Below, piece by piece: positions 16,284 to 29,744 of a DNA stretch of 64,000 bases; position 1 is the stretch's first letter, and every line of letters starts with the position of its first letter. The translations under genes and the position numbers were made by a program. This stretch comes from JAGWRA01 sp963711505. GTDB lineage: Bacteria; Acidobacteriota; Vicinamibacteria; Vicinamibacterales; CAVVIG01. The DNA lies in NCBI GenBank assembly GCA_963711505.1, contig CAVQEJ010000001.1:1-64000 (forward strand). The letters run 5' to 3'. The notes under the pieces were generated by a model that ran no database searches, was not told the DNA's origin, and saw nothing but the letters and a program-made list of their open reading frames with translations.

Positions 16284-17850
16284 ATGCCGACGGCGACCGC
16301 CCGAGCTCCACGCCCCCGCAACAACCAGAGCGAAGTCCGCAAGCTGTCGACGCTGCTCGAGACGAGCCAGGCCCTCTCGGGCACGCTCGACCTGCGCGCC
16401 GGCCTCCACAAGGTGCTGGAGATCCTCGCCCGCCACCACAGCGTCGTGCGCAGCATGGTCACGCTGATCGGCGAAGACGATGGCAGCCTGCACGTGGCGG
16501 CGTCGGACGGCCTCGACCAGCCGGGACACCGCATCCAGTACCGACGTCGGCGAGGGGATCACCGGCAAGGTCGTCGAGAGCGGCCGGCCGGTCATCGTGC
16601 CGCGCGTCAGCCGCGAGCCGCAGTTCCTGCGCCGGGCCGCCGAGCGGCCGGAGCTGGCGCGGCAGGAGCTGACGTTCATCTGCGTGCCGATCGTCCTGAA
16701 CCGCCGGCCGGTGGGGGCGCTCGGCGTCGACCTGGGGTTCAAGGCCGACCGCGACTACGACCGCTACGCGAAGTTCCTCGGCGTCGTCGCGTCGATGATC
16801 TCGCAGGCCGTGAAGGTGCAGCGGCTGATCGAGGCCGAGCGGCGCCGACTGCTCGACGAGAATACGCAACTGCGCGAGGAGCTGCGCGAGCGCTACGACT
16901 TCTCGAACATCATCGGCACGAGCGGGCCGGCCCGCGAGATGTACGAGCAGGTGGCGCGCGTCGCCTCGACGAACACGACGGTGCTGATCCGCGGCGAGTC
17001 GGGCACGGGCAAGGAGCTCATCGCGCACGCGATCCACTACAACTCGCTGCGCGCGAAGAAGCCGTTCGTGAAGGTGAGCTGCGCGGCGCTGCCCGAGAGC
17101 CTGATCGAGTCGGAGCTGTTCGGCTACGAGAAGGGGGCGTTCACCGGGGCGCAGCAGCGCAAGAAGGGGCGGTTCGAGCTGGCCGAGGGGGGCACGCTGT
17201 TCCTCGACGAGATCGGCGACCTCAACCTGTCGACGCAGGTGAAGCTGCTGCGCGTGCTGCAGGAGCGCGAATTCGAGCGCGTCGGCGGCACGGAGACGGT
17301 GAAGGTGAACGTGCGGCTGATCGCCGCGACGAACAAGAACATGGAGGAGGGGATCGCCGACGGCGTGTTCCGCGAAGACCTCTTCTACCGCCTGAACGTC
17401 TTCACGATCTTCGCCCCGCCACTGCGCGAGCGGAAGGCCGACATCATGCTGCTCGCCGACCACTTCCTCGAGAAGTTCGCGGTCGAGCACGGCAAGGCGA
17501 TCAAGCGGATCTCCACGCCCGCCATCGACATGCTGATGAGCTATCACTGGCCGGGCAACGTGCGCGAGCTCGAGAACACGCTCGAGCGCGCCGTGCTCGT
17601 CTGCGACGGCCACGCCATCCACGCCCACCACCTGCCGCCCACGCTGCAGACGGCCGAGTCGTCGGACGCCGACGTGCGGATCTCGCTGAAGGATGCGATC
17701 GAGGCGTACGAGAAGGACCTGCTGCAGGACGCGCTGAAGACCACCCGCGGCAACCGGGCCAAGGCGGCGCGGCTGCTGCAGACCACCGACCGCATCCTCA
17801 ATTACAAGGTGCGACAGTACGGCGTCGACTGGAAGCGGTTCAGGAAGTAG
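16284..17850 (+). CDS. NifA-like sigma-54-dependent activator (GAF-AAA-Fis), one frameshift
   Basis: An enhancer-binding protein of about 520 residues that remodels sigma-54 RNA polymerase. An N-terminal GAF domain runs from LSTLLETSQALSGTLDLRAG to FLGVVASMISQAVKV. The central AAA+ domain has Walker A GESGTGKE, the sigma-54-contact loop EKGAFTGA, Walker B LFLDEIGD and the VRLIAATNKN sensor. A C-terminal Fis-type helix-turn-helix lies in RGNRAKAARLLQTTDRILNY. One extra C near 16541 (in CAGTACC) breaks the GAF domain; removing it restores RIQYDVGEGITGKVVE. NifA-type members sense nitrogen or redox through GAF, but no nif genes are seen. It converges on gltD, a nitrogen-assimilation gene, which is at least consistent. 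Confidence 0.85.
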
Positions 17851-17878
17851 ATCGCCCGGAATTCTGAATTCTGCAGCG

Positions 17879-19321
17879 TCAGATCGGCGCCGGCAGATCC
17901 GACGTCCCCATCAGATGCGCGTCGATTCCGCGGGCCGCGCTGCGGCCGGCGGCCAGGGCCCAGACGATCAGCGACTGTCCCCGCTCCATGTCGCCGGCGG
18001 CGAAGATGCCGGGGACGCTGGTCATGTACTGGTCGTCGCGCCAGACAGTGCCGCGGTCGGTCAGCCGCAGGTCGAGCTCGGTCAGCAGCGGCGACCGCTC
18101 GGGTCCGGTGAATCCCATCGCCAGCAGCACCAGGTCGACCGGCAGCTCGAATTCGCTGCCTGGCACCGGCTCGAACCGCGTGCCGCGGCCGTCGCTCACC
18201 CGCTCCACCTGCACGGCCCGCAGCGCCCGCACGCGCCCGGTCTCGTCGCCCAGGAGCTCCCGCGTCATCACGCTGAAGACCCGCTCGCCCCCCTCTTCGT
18301 GCGCCGACGACACGCGGAAGATGTTCGGCCACTCGGGCCAGGGGTTGTCGGCCGTCCGCTCGTCGGGCGGCCGCGGCATCAACTCGAACTGGTGGACGGA
18401 GAGCGCGCCCTGACGGTGCGCCGTTCCGAGACAGTCGGCGCCGGTGTCGCCGCCGCCGATAATCACGACCCGCCGGCCGGCGGCCGTCAGATCGGCATCG
18501 GGCTCCGCGTCGCCCTCGTTCCGCCGGTTCTGGGCGGTGAGGTACTCCATCGCGAAGTGGACGCCCCGCAGCTCGCGCCCGGGCACGGGCAGATTGCGCG
18601 GCTGCCCCGCGCCGGCGGCGAGCAGCACGGCGTCGTACTCGCCGCGCAACTGCGCCAGCGTCACGTCGTCGCCGACGCGCACGCCGCCCCGGAACGTAAT
18701 CCCCTCGGTCGCCATCACGTCGAGCCGGCGATCGAGGAACCGCTTCTCCATCTTGAACTCGGGAATGCCGTACCGCAGCAGTCCGCCAATCCGATCGTCG
18801 CGCTCCAGCACCACGACCTCGTGGCCGACCTGATTCAGTTGATCGGCGGCGGCCAGGCCGGCCGGTCCCGATCCGACGATGGCGATGCGGCGCCCGGTGC
18901 GGTGGGCCGGCGGCCGGGGCACGATCCAGCCTTCGTCGAACGCCCGCTCGACGATGGCGAGCTCCACCGACTTGATGGTGACCGGATCGTTGTTGATGCC
19001 GAGGACGCACGCCCCTTCGCAGGGGGCTGGGCAGAGCCGACCGGTCCACTCGGGGAAGTTGTTGGTCGCGTGCAGCCGCTCCCACGCGCGCTGCCAGTTG
19101 TCGTGGTAGACGGGATCGTTCCAGTCGGGGATGAAGTTGCCCAGCGGACAGCCCTGATGGCAGAACGGAATGCCGCAGTCCATGCAGCGGGCGCCCTGGC
19201 TGCGCAGCGTGCCGACCGGATGCGGCAGGTAGACCTCCTGCCAGTCGCGCACCCGCTCTTCCACGGGTCGCCGCGGCTGCTTTCGTCGCTGAATTTCGAT
19301 GAAGCCTGTCGGATTGCCCAT
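17879..19321 (-). CDS. gltD: Glutamate synthase small subunit
   Basis: NADPH-oxidising subunit that passes electrons to GltB for converting glutamine and 2-oxoglutarate to two glutamates. At 480 residues it has normal length. The N-terminal ferredoxin-like domain has CMDCGIPFCHQGCPLGN and CPAPCEGACVLG, binding two 4Fe-4S clusters. The first Rossmann motif is IAIVGSGPAGLAAADQL, the second VVIIGGGDTGADCLGTA; FAAGDMERGQSLIVWA is the FAD C-terminal motif. The start is set at ATG 19321 because MGNPTGFIEIQR is the conserved N-terminus; an upstream in-frame ATG lies inside the repeat. Downstream of gltB by 382 bp of repeats. Confidence 0.95.
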   Translation of the reverse strand: MGNPTGFIEIQRRKQPRRPVEERVRDWQEVYLPHPVGTLRSQGARCMDCGIPFCHQGCPLGNFIPDWNDPVYHDNWQRAWERLHATNNFPEWTGRLCPAPCEGACVLGINNDPVTIKSVELAIVERAFDEGWIVPRPPAHRTGRRIAIVGSGPAGLAAADQLNQVGHEVVVLERDDRIGGLLRYGIPEFKMEKRFLDRRLDVMATEGITFRGGVRVGDDVTLAQLRGEYDAVLLAAGAGQPRNLPVPGRELRGVHFAMEYLTAQNRRNEGDAEPDADLTAAGRRVVIIGGGDTGADCLGTAHRQGALSVHQFELMPRPPDERTADNPWPEWPNIFRVSSAHEEGGERVFSVMTRELLGDETGRVRALRAVQVERVSDGRGTRFEPVPGSEFELPVDLVLLAMGFTGPERSPLLTELDLRLTDRGTVWRDDQYMTSVPGIFAAGDMERGQSLIVWALAAGRSAARGIDAHLMGTSDLPAPI

Positions 19322-19328
19322 TTTCTCC

Positions 19329-19353
19329 TCGGGGCTCCGCCCCGAACCCCGGA
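19329..19353. repeat. GGGGCTCCGCCCCGAACCCC repeat
   Basis: Short hairpin GGGGC-TCC-GCCCC followed by gaaccccgg, directly upstream of gltD. A copy with one base difference is at 37191-37215. Confidence 0.7.
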
Positions 19354-19365
19354 ACGCTGCGGAAT

Positions 19366-19464
19366 TCTTCAGTGCGCGCGGGGCCCCACCCCCGCGCGGA
19401 ACTGACGCCGATGCCTCGCCTCGGATCCGCATGTCCTCGGCTCGGCATGGCCTTCGGCGAAGTA
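19366..19464. repeat. Structured repeat family D, short form
   Basis: Begins ttcagtgcgcgcggggcccc and ends ggctcggcatggccttcggc. In order and sequence it matches the reverse complement of the short unit at 61299-61400 (ttcagttggcgtggggcccc ... cggaatggccgcaggcgctc). It lacks the central double hairpin of the long form. Confidence 0.7.
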
Positions 19465-19688
19465 TTCTTCAGTGGCGGCGGGGCCCTCCGCGGGAAACGC
19501 GCCGCTGGCGCGTTTCCATTCGACTTGGCTCGATTTCAGAGATTGCCAAGTCGAAAGCGGAGCCTCCCCCCGCGCGGAACTGACGCCGATGCCTCGCCTC
19601 GGATTCACATGTCCTCGCCCTTCGACTTCGCTCAGGGCGACCCTGAGCCCGCCGAAGGGTCGGCTCGGCATGGCCTTCGGCGAAGTAC
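19465..19688. repeat. Structured repeat family D, long form with nested repeat
   Basis: Same ends as the short form plus two central inverted repeats: GGGAAACGCgccgctgGCGTTTCC, and CGACTTGG...CCAAGTCG around 19526-19556. The reverse-complement relatives at 60944-61122 and 61123-61298 carry GAAACGC...GCGTTTC and CGACTTGGC...GCCAAGTCG with different loops. A ttcgactt/cgaaggg hairpin (19618-19659) is nested in it. Located inside the gltB-gltD operon spacer. Confidence 0.75.
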
Positions 19689-19703
19689 TGCTGGCCTGCG
19701 CTC

Positions 19704-24300
<4,597 letters not shown>

Positions 24301-24695
24301 GCTGCCTTCCGTTCGGTCCGCTCGCGCCGATCGACCGGCGAACGACAGGAATGCCATGAGACGGGCGTGTCTTCGGCGCGCCCTGCTCGTTCGGCGGCTG
24401 GCGATATCGGAGAGTGAGTTATCGCCGATCGACCACCATAAGTAAAATACAATTAACTAATCCAACTCATTATCAAGACGCATCTATCAGAAATGCGCGC
24501 CCGACATCGCTCCGATGCGTCCGGCAGATGCGTGGCGCGACCAGATCGCGCGCACACCGCGCGGGAACCGGGCTATCCTGTATCGTCATCCGCGCGCCTC
24601 CCGCCTGCGTCGGGCAGCCGGGCGCTTCAGCATGGGACACGAGAGACGACCAGCGGCGTGGGCGCCCGAGCCTCCCATGCTGACGTGAGGATCCG
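24301..24695. other. Divergent promoter region of gltB and the barrel gene
   Basis: A 395-bp spacer with an AT-rich island at about 24432-24480. On the minus strand this holds TTGATA and downstream TATTTT-type blocks, suitable for a gltB promoter, though spacing is not ideal. No repeats of the window's families and no convincing reading frame were seen. Confidence 0.45.
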
Positions 24696-25388
24696 TTGCA
24701 GCTTCCGACCGCTCCGGGGCTCCTGCCGGCCGATGCCGTTCGCGGCCGCCGACTCCGGCGCCGCCTGGCCATCCCCTGTCTCGCCCTCGCCCTGCTCGTC
24801 CCGGGCCGGATCGCGTCCGCCCAGTCGAGCGGCACCTGGCTGAACCTGGGCGTGCGAACGACCTGGTTCGGCGCGGCCGGCTCCGACCACACCAACAACG
24901 TCGGCTTCGGCATCGCGTACCGCTTCGGCACCGGCAAGGCCGGCTGGGGCCCGTCGTTCGGCTTCAACTGGTTCCAGACGGACCTGAAGACGGACGTCGC
25001 CGGACTGCGGACGACGCTCGGGTCGATTCACGTGCGGCCGCTCCTGTTCGGCTACGGCTACACGCGCAAGACGGGGCCGGTGCTGGTGGAAGTGAAGGGG
25101 ATGGTCGGCTACGCGTTCAACAGCATGAAGCTGGGCGACGGGGCGCGTCAGGCCTACCTGGATCGCCTCGATACCTACGTGAGCGGCGGCGTCGACAACA
25201 GCTTCGTCCTGAAGCCCGAAGTGAACATCTGGTACGACATCGCGCCGCGAGTCGGCCTGAACTTCTCGGCCGGCTATCTCTTCACGCGGCCCGAGGTCAC
25301 GCTGACGACGCTCGCCGGCACGACGACCACGCGCTGGAACGCCGACATGATCGTGCTGTCGGTGGGAGTGGTATACGGGATCTTCTGA
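24696..25388 (+). CDS. Outer-membrane beta-barrel protein
   Basis: A 230-residue exported protein. Signal sequence: RLAIPCLALALLVPGRIASA, cleavage after ASA. The mature chain alternates short amphipathic strands: GTWLNLGVRTTWFGAAGS, VGFGIAYRFGTG, GPSFGFNWFQTD, IHVRPLLFGYGYTRK, VLVEVKGMVGYAFNSMK, LKPEVNIWYDIAPRVGLNFS, and a last strand MIVLSVGVVYGIF that ends in Phe, the outer-membrane assembly signal. This is the pattern of an 8- to 10-strand barrel. Start is TTG 24696; no alternative ATG precedes the signal peptide. Function unknown. Confidence 0.8.
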   Translation: MQLPTAPGLLPADAVRGRRLRRRLAIPCLALALLVPGRIASAQSSGTWLNLGVRTTWFGAAGSDHTNNVGFGIAYRFGTGKAGWGPSFGFNWFQTDLKTDVAGLRTTLGSIHVRPLLFGYGYTRKTGPVLVEVKGMVGYAFNSMKLGDGARQAYLDRLDTYVSGGVDNSFVLKPEVNIWYDIAPRVGLNFSAGYLFTRPEVTLTTLAGTTTTRWNADMIVLSVGVVYGIF

Positions 25389-25433
25389 CGCTTGCGGGCT
25401 GCGGGACTACGGGCTACGGGCTACGGGCTCGGG
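25389..25433. repeat. ggctacgggctacggg tandem repeat
   Basis: A run of the octamer ctacgggc (actacgggctacgggctacg) between two convergent genes. No stem-loop with T-run is visible, so it is not a standard terminator. Confidence 0.6.
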
Positions 25434-26377
25434 GTCGATACTCGCCAGCTCCGCCACTCTTCTTTCGTCGCCAGCGGCCGCGCGAAGGCGTTCTGGATGT
25501 CGTGCGAGTTCAGGGTGAGCACCTTCCGGTAGTACTCGAGCGCCTTCGCCGTGTCGCCGCGCTTCTCCCACGACCGCGCCAGCAGCGCGACGATGAACGC
25601 ATCCTTCTGGTTCGCCTGCTCGAGCGCCGCAATCGCCTGGCGGTAATTGCCCGCGTAGAACTCGACGTAGCCCTTCAGATAGAAGTAATCGGGTTTCTGA
25701 TCGGCGCCGTCCGGCCGGTCGACGATCGCCTGCACCTCGTCGGTGTCGCGGTGGGCGGTGACGACGTCGCCCGAACGGACGGCAATCCGGGCCTCGGCGT
25801 GCTTCAGGCGCAGGTTCCAGAGCGCGACCTCGCGCGGCGGCATGTCCTTCTGCCGCATCGCCGTATCGTACCCGCGCCGGTACCACTCGGCCGCGTCACG
25901 CGGAAGGCCCGACTCGAGGTACACGCGACCCAGCGCGTTCGCCGTGCCGGCGGCGCCGGCCAGGTTCCCCGCCTTCTCCTGCTCGTCGAACAGCCGGCGG
26001 TAATAGACGGCGGCGTTCTTCGCGTCGGCCTCGAAGGCGTACGACACGCCCATGGCGCCCAGCACGAGATCGGACGTGCCCGGCGGCGCCAGCTCGATGG
26101 CCTTCGCCAGGTGCTCGCGCGCCTCCTTGTAGTCGCCCTTCAGATCGAGCGCGATCCCCGCCCCCAGGTGCGCATCGAACATGTCGGGCCGGGCGGCCAG
26201 CGCCTGTCGATAGAGGGCCAGCGCCTCGTCCTGATCGCCGGCGAGGCTGAGCTTTCGTGCCTGCGTGACGAGCGCCTCGGGATCCGACCGGCCGGCGGCG
26301 CGCGGCGCCACGGTGAGCCCGGCGATCAGCGCGCCGACGACCAGCAGAGCAACGGATCGGGGGCGTGGCAGGGACAT
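25421..26377 (-). CDS. TPR-repeat secreted protein
   Basis: A 318-residue protein with an N-terminal signal sequence (SVALLVVGALIAGLTVAPRA) and tetratricopeptide repeats: DEALALYRQALAARPDMFDA, HLGAGIALDLKGDYKEAREH, GTANALGRVYLESGLPRDAA, YLKGYVEFYAGNYRQAIAAL and KRGDTAKALEYYRKVLTLNS. TPRs usually mediate protein contacts in the periplasm. Start ATG 26377 is chosen because it begins the signal peptide. It is divergent from the deacetylase gene with 69 bp between starts. Confidence 0.85.
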   Translation of the reverse strand: MSLPRPRSVALLVVGALIAGLTVAPRAAGRSDPEALVTQARKLSLAGDQDEALALYRQALAARPDMFDAHLGAGIALDLKGDYKEAREHLAKAIELAPPGTSDLVLGAMGVSYAFEADAKNAAVYYRRLFDEQEKAGNLAGAAGTANALGRVYLESGLPRDAAEWYRRGYDTAMRQKDMPPREVALWNLRLKHAEARIAVRSGDVVTAHRDTDEVQAIVDRPDGADQKPDYFYLKGYVEFYAGNYRQAIAALEQANQKDAFIVALLARSWEKRGDTAKALEYYRKVLTLNSHDIQNAFARPLATKEEWRSWRVSTPSP

Positions 26378-26446
26378 GCGCCGATTATCGCACGGGGCCC
26401 GGCGGAAACCGTTCCCCGGAGGCACGGGGTGTGCGAGACTGGACGT

Positions 26447-27317
26447 GTGCGGCAACTGGTGATCAACGGGGACGATTTCGGCCTCACCCCGGGCATCAAC
26501 GCCGGCATGATCGACGCGCATCGTAACGGCGTCCTGAGCAGCGTGAGCCTCATGGCCGGGGCTCCCGCGGTGGACGAGGCGCTGGATCTGGCGCGGGCCA
26601 CGCCGACGCTCGGCGTCGGCTGTCATCTCACGCTCGTCGATGGCACGCCGGTGCTGCCGGCGTCGCAGCTGCCGACGCTCACGATCGACGGCCGCTTCCG
26701 CCCGACGTGGGGCGCGTTCATCACGGCGGGCCTGACCGGCCGCATCGCGCCGGCCGAAGTGGAGCGCGAGCTGGCCGCGCAGATCGACCGGGTGCGGCAG
26801 CGCCGGCGTGACGCCGACGCATCTCGATTCGCACAAGCACGTGCACACCTGGCCGCCGGTCTTCGACATCGTCGCGCGACTGGCCGCGCGCTTCGGCATC
26901 GCGGTCGTCCGCATTCCGTACGAGCGGCCGGCGGCGGGGCTCATCGCGCGGCATCTCGGCGAGCCGGGCGCGCGGCGCCAGGCGATCGAGAACCTGCTGA
27001 TGGCGCCCTGGGCGCGACGGGCCGGCCGGTCGCTCGCGCATCATGGCCTGCCGCCGGCGCCGCACTTCACGGGTCGGGCGCTGACCGGACTCTGGTCGGT
27101 GGCCGCCGTCTCCGACCTGCTGCGGCGTCTGCCGGAGGGGCGGAGCGAATTGATGTCGCACCCGGGCTATCCCGACGCCGCGCTCTCGGGCCTGCGCACC
27201 CGCCTGCGGGCGGCACGGGCGGACGAGATCGCCGTGCTGCGCGATCCCGCGATCCGGGATCTGCTGCAGCACGAGCGGATTGCGCTGGTCCCGCACGGGG
27301 CCGGCGCCACGGTCTGA
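26447..27317 (+). CDS. ChbG/YdjC-family carbohydrate deacetylase, one frameshift
   Basis: Metal-dependent deacetylase with a TIM-like fold acting on N-acetylated sugars. VRQLVINGDDFGLTPGINAG carries the metal-binding Asp pair (GDD), GVGCHLTLVDGTPVL the first His, and THLDSHKHVHTWPPVFDIV the HxDSHxHxH motif with further metal ligands; LMSHPGYPD is the C-terminal conserved motif. One extra base near 26797, in GCGGCAGCGCC, splits the first 117 residues from the rest. GTG start 26447. It is 26 bp upstream of a GT2 glycosyltransferase, so the substrate is likely a lipid-linked or envelope sugar (inference). Confidence 0.85.
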
Positions 27318-27342
27318 CAGGTCCGAAGGCACGCGAACCGCC

Positions 27343-28383
27343 ATGACTCAGCCTCAACCGTCTTCCACCGACCGTCCCGCGTTGCCGCAGCTCTCGATCG
27401 TCGTCCCGCTGTACAACGAGGACGGGACGGTCGAGGAGCTCCATCGCCGTCTCTCCAGCGTGCTGTCGGATCTCGGCCGCACCTACGAGATCGTCTTCGT
27501 GGACGATGGCAGCCGCGACCGGACGTACTTCGTGGCGAGCGCGATCGGCGCGACCGATCCGCACCTGCGGATCGTGAAGCTGGCGCGCAACTACGGCCAG
27601 ACGGCGGCGCTCGCCGCCGGCTTCGATTACGCCAGGGGCGACGTGATCGTGTCGATGGACGGCGACCTGCAGCACGCGCCGGAGGATCTGCCGAAGCTGC
27701 TGGACAAGCTGGCCGAGGGCTACGACATCGCGAGCGGCTGGCGCGCCCGGCGGGTCGACAACTACCTGACACGCCGGCTGCCGTCGAAGATCGCCAACTG
27801 GATGATGGCGAAGCTGTCGGGCGTCGAGCTGCACGACTTCGGCACGACGTTCAAGGCGTACCGGGCGCCGGTCATCAAGCGGATCTCGCTGTACGGCGAT
27901 CTCCACCGGTTCATTCCCGCGCTGGCGAGCTGGCAGGGGGCGCGCATCGCGGAGGTGCCGATCTCCAACGTCGAGGGGAAGGAGCGCCCCTCGCACTACG
28001 GGCTGTCGCGCACCTGGCGCGTGCTGGCCGACCTGCTGACCGTCCGGTTCCTGCTGCGCTACCTGACGCGGCCGATGCACTTCTTCGGCCCGATCGGCTT
28101 CGGCGCGCTCGCGGCCGGCACCCTGGGCGGCATCTACCTGGTCGCGCACAAGCTGATCTTCGGCGAGAGCATCTTCCTGCTGCACGGCCCGCTGCTGCTG
28201 CTGTCGGTACTGCTGCTGCAGTCGGGCGTCGTGCTCATCGGACTCGGCCTGCTCGCCGAGATCCTCACACGCATCTACCTCGACGGCCACTACCGGCGCA
28301 TCTACACGGTCGAACAGATCGTGCCCGAGCCCGCACCGGCCCGCCGCCCGCGACGTCACCGTCCTGTCGCACGGTCCCATTAG
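27343..28383 (+). CDS. Membrane-anchored GT2 glycosyltransferase (DPM1/GtrB/ArnC type)
   Basis: Transfers a sugar from a nucleotide donor to a polyprenyl phosphate. 346 residues: LSIVVPLYNEDGTVEELHRR opens the GT-A fold, EIVFVDDGSRDRT binds the nucleotide, VIVSMDGDLQHAPEDLPKLL contains the DxD-like metal site, and RLPSKIANWMMAKLSG with DFGTTFKAYR is the usual ArnC/GtrB signature. Two C-terminal membrane helices: FGALAAGTLGGIYLVAHKLI and LLLLSVLLLQSGVVLIGLGL. Followed 3 bp later by a flippase-like membrane gene and preceded by a sugar deacetylase, so the three form a plausible lipid-linked sugar modification operon. Confidence 0.9.
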   Translation: MTQPQPSSTDRPALPQLSIVVPLYNEDGTVEELHRRLSSVLSDLGRTYEIVFVDDGSRDRTYFVASAIGATDPHLRIVKLARNYGQTAALAAGFDYARGDVIVSMDGDLQHAPEDLPKLLDKLAEGYDIASGWRARRVDNYLTRRLPSKIANWMMAKLSGVELHDFGTTFKAYRAPVIKRISLYGDLHRFIPALASWQGARIAEVPISNVEGKERPSHYGLSRTWRVLADLLTVRFLLRYLTRPMHFFGPIGFGALAAGTLGGIYLVAHKLIFGESIFLLHGPLLLLSVLLLQSGVVLIGLGLLAEILTRIYLDGHYRRIYTVEQIVPEPAPARRPRRHRPVARSH

Positions 28384-28386
28384 AGG

Positions 28387-29424
28387 ATGCCCGGTTCCGC
28401 GTCCCGTTCCGCGCGCCACCTCCGGCCGGCCGGCTTCGTCGCCGGGCTCGTCGGGCTGGCGCTGTTCGTCTGGGCGATCCGCGACGCCGGCCTCCAGCAC
28501 GTGCTCGGCGGCCTCCGGCGCGTCGGCTGGGGCTTCCTGCTGGTGCTGCTGGTGTCGAGCGTCCGCCCGCTCGTGCGGACCATCGCGTGGCGTCTCTGCC
28601 TGGAATCGCCCGACCGGCTGCCGCTCGGCGACGCCTTCACGGCGAGCGTGACCGGCACGGCGCTCGGCGATCTGACGCCGCTCGGCCTGCTGCTCAGCGA
28701 GCCGGCGAAGGCGATGCTCGTGCGGAACCGCCTCGACCTGGTCACCTCCTTCTCCGCCCTGACCGTCGAGAACCTGTTCTACAGCGGCACGGTGCTGCTG
28801 ATGATCCTGGCCGGCACGGCCGCGCTCCTCGTCAGCTTCTCGGTGCCGCCGGTCGTCCGGCTGGTGAGCCTGCTGCTGGTGGCGGTGGCGCTGGCCGCGG
28901 CGCTCTTCGCCTGGTGGGTGCTGCAGCAGCGGCGGCGCGTCGTCAGCGGGACGATGACCTGGCTGTGCGACCGGCACGTCGGCCAGCGGTTCCTGCTCGA
29001 GCGGGTCGGGCACGTGCGCGAGCTCGAGGATCAGGTGTTCAGCTTCTCGACCCGGCACGAGGGACGGCTGCTGCCGGTCTGGCTGCTCGAAGCGTCGTTC
29101 CACGTCTCGGCCGTGCTCGAGGGCTGGATCGTGCTGGCGCTGCTCGGCCTCCATCCGACGCTGCTGATGGTGTTCGTCCTCGAATACGTCGACCGCGTGA
29201 TCGTCATCGTCTTCAAGTTCGTGCCGCTGCGGCTGGGGGTGGACGAGGTGGGCACGGGCCTGGCGACCGACATGCTGGGACTGGGGACGGCGCCGGGCGT
29301 GGCGCTGGCGATCGTCCGCAAGGCGCGGGTGCTGTTCTGGACGGCGCTCGGCATCGTCTTCCTGATGCGGCGCGGCCTCTCGGTGCGCCGGACGCTGGAG
29401 GAGGCGGAGGACTTGCGCATCTGA
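28387..29424 (+). CDS. LPG synthase / YbhN-like integral membrane protein
   Basis: A 345-residue protein with about eight membrane helices. Family marks of the lysylphosphatidylglycerol synthase transmembrane domain (UPF0104, 'flippase-like') are the N-terminal helix GFVAGLVGLALFVWAIRDAG, the SVRPLVRTIAWRLCLE segment, TALGDLTPLGLLLSEPAKA and FSALTVENLFYSG. The catalytic C-terminal MprF domain is absent, so it is probably a lipid translocator or helper rather than an aminoacyl transferase. Starts 3 bp after the glycosyltransferase stop. Confidence 0.8.
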   Translation: MPGSASRSARHLRPAGFVAGLVGLALFVWAIRDAGLQHVLGGLRRVGWGFLLVLLVSSVRPLVRTIAWRLCLESPDRLPLGDAFTASVTGTALGDLTPLGLLLSEPAKAMLVRNRLDLVTSFSALTVENLFYSGTVLLMILAGTAALLVSFSVPPVVRLVSLLLVAVALAAALFAWWVLQQRRRVVSGTMTWLCDRHVGQRFLLERVGHVRELEDQVFSFSTRHEGRLLPVWLLEASFHVSAVLEGWIVLALLGLHPTLLMVFVLEYVDRVIVIVFKFVPLRLGVDEVGTGLATDMLGLGTAPGVALAIVRKARVLFWTALGIVFLMRRGLSVRRTLEEAEDLRI

Positions 29425-29523
29425 ACGTCCAGCCCCCGCGGAACCCTCCTGCATTTCGACTACCCTGTTCCCCTCCAATGGGCGTATTGTGGACCCAGCT
29501 CGGCTATCCCAAGGAGAGTTGTC

Positions 29524-29674
29524 ATGGCTGATCAGATGAAGTGCGCCCATCCGAGCTGTACATGCATGGTGGAGAAGGGCGGGCCGCACGGCAAGTACTG
29601 CAGCGAGGTACTGCAAGGAGAAGGGCGAACAGATCGAGCTGCGCTGCGAGTGCCGGCATCCGGGCTGCAAGTAG
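29524..29674 (+). CDS. Small bacterial metallothionein, one frameshift
   Basis: Removing one G from GAGGTAC (29607-29608) gives a 49-residue protein: MADQMKCAHPSCTCMVEKGG, PHGKYCSEYCKEKGEQIELR, CECRHPGCK, stop TAG 29672-29674. Nine cysteines and two histidines in CxxxxCxC, YCSEYC and CxCxHPGC arrangements match cyanobacterial/pseudomonad SmtA-BmtA metallothioneins that bind zinc and other soft metals. AAGGAGA lies 7 bp before the ATG. As read, the frame continues into unrelated sequence and would lose the C-terminal metal ligands. Confidence 0.85.
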
Positions 29675-29744
29675 CCCCCGCCACCGGCCGGTTCCAGTCT
29701 GTACAGGCGGGAGACCCTCGACGGCCGGGGGCCTCCCTGCTCTT

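Noticed and set aside
17851..17878. GAATTCTGAATTC between the NifA-like gene and gltD as a terminator
   Set aside because: Two adjacent EcoRI-like palindromes form only a weak stem and there is no T-run.
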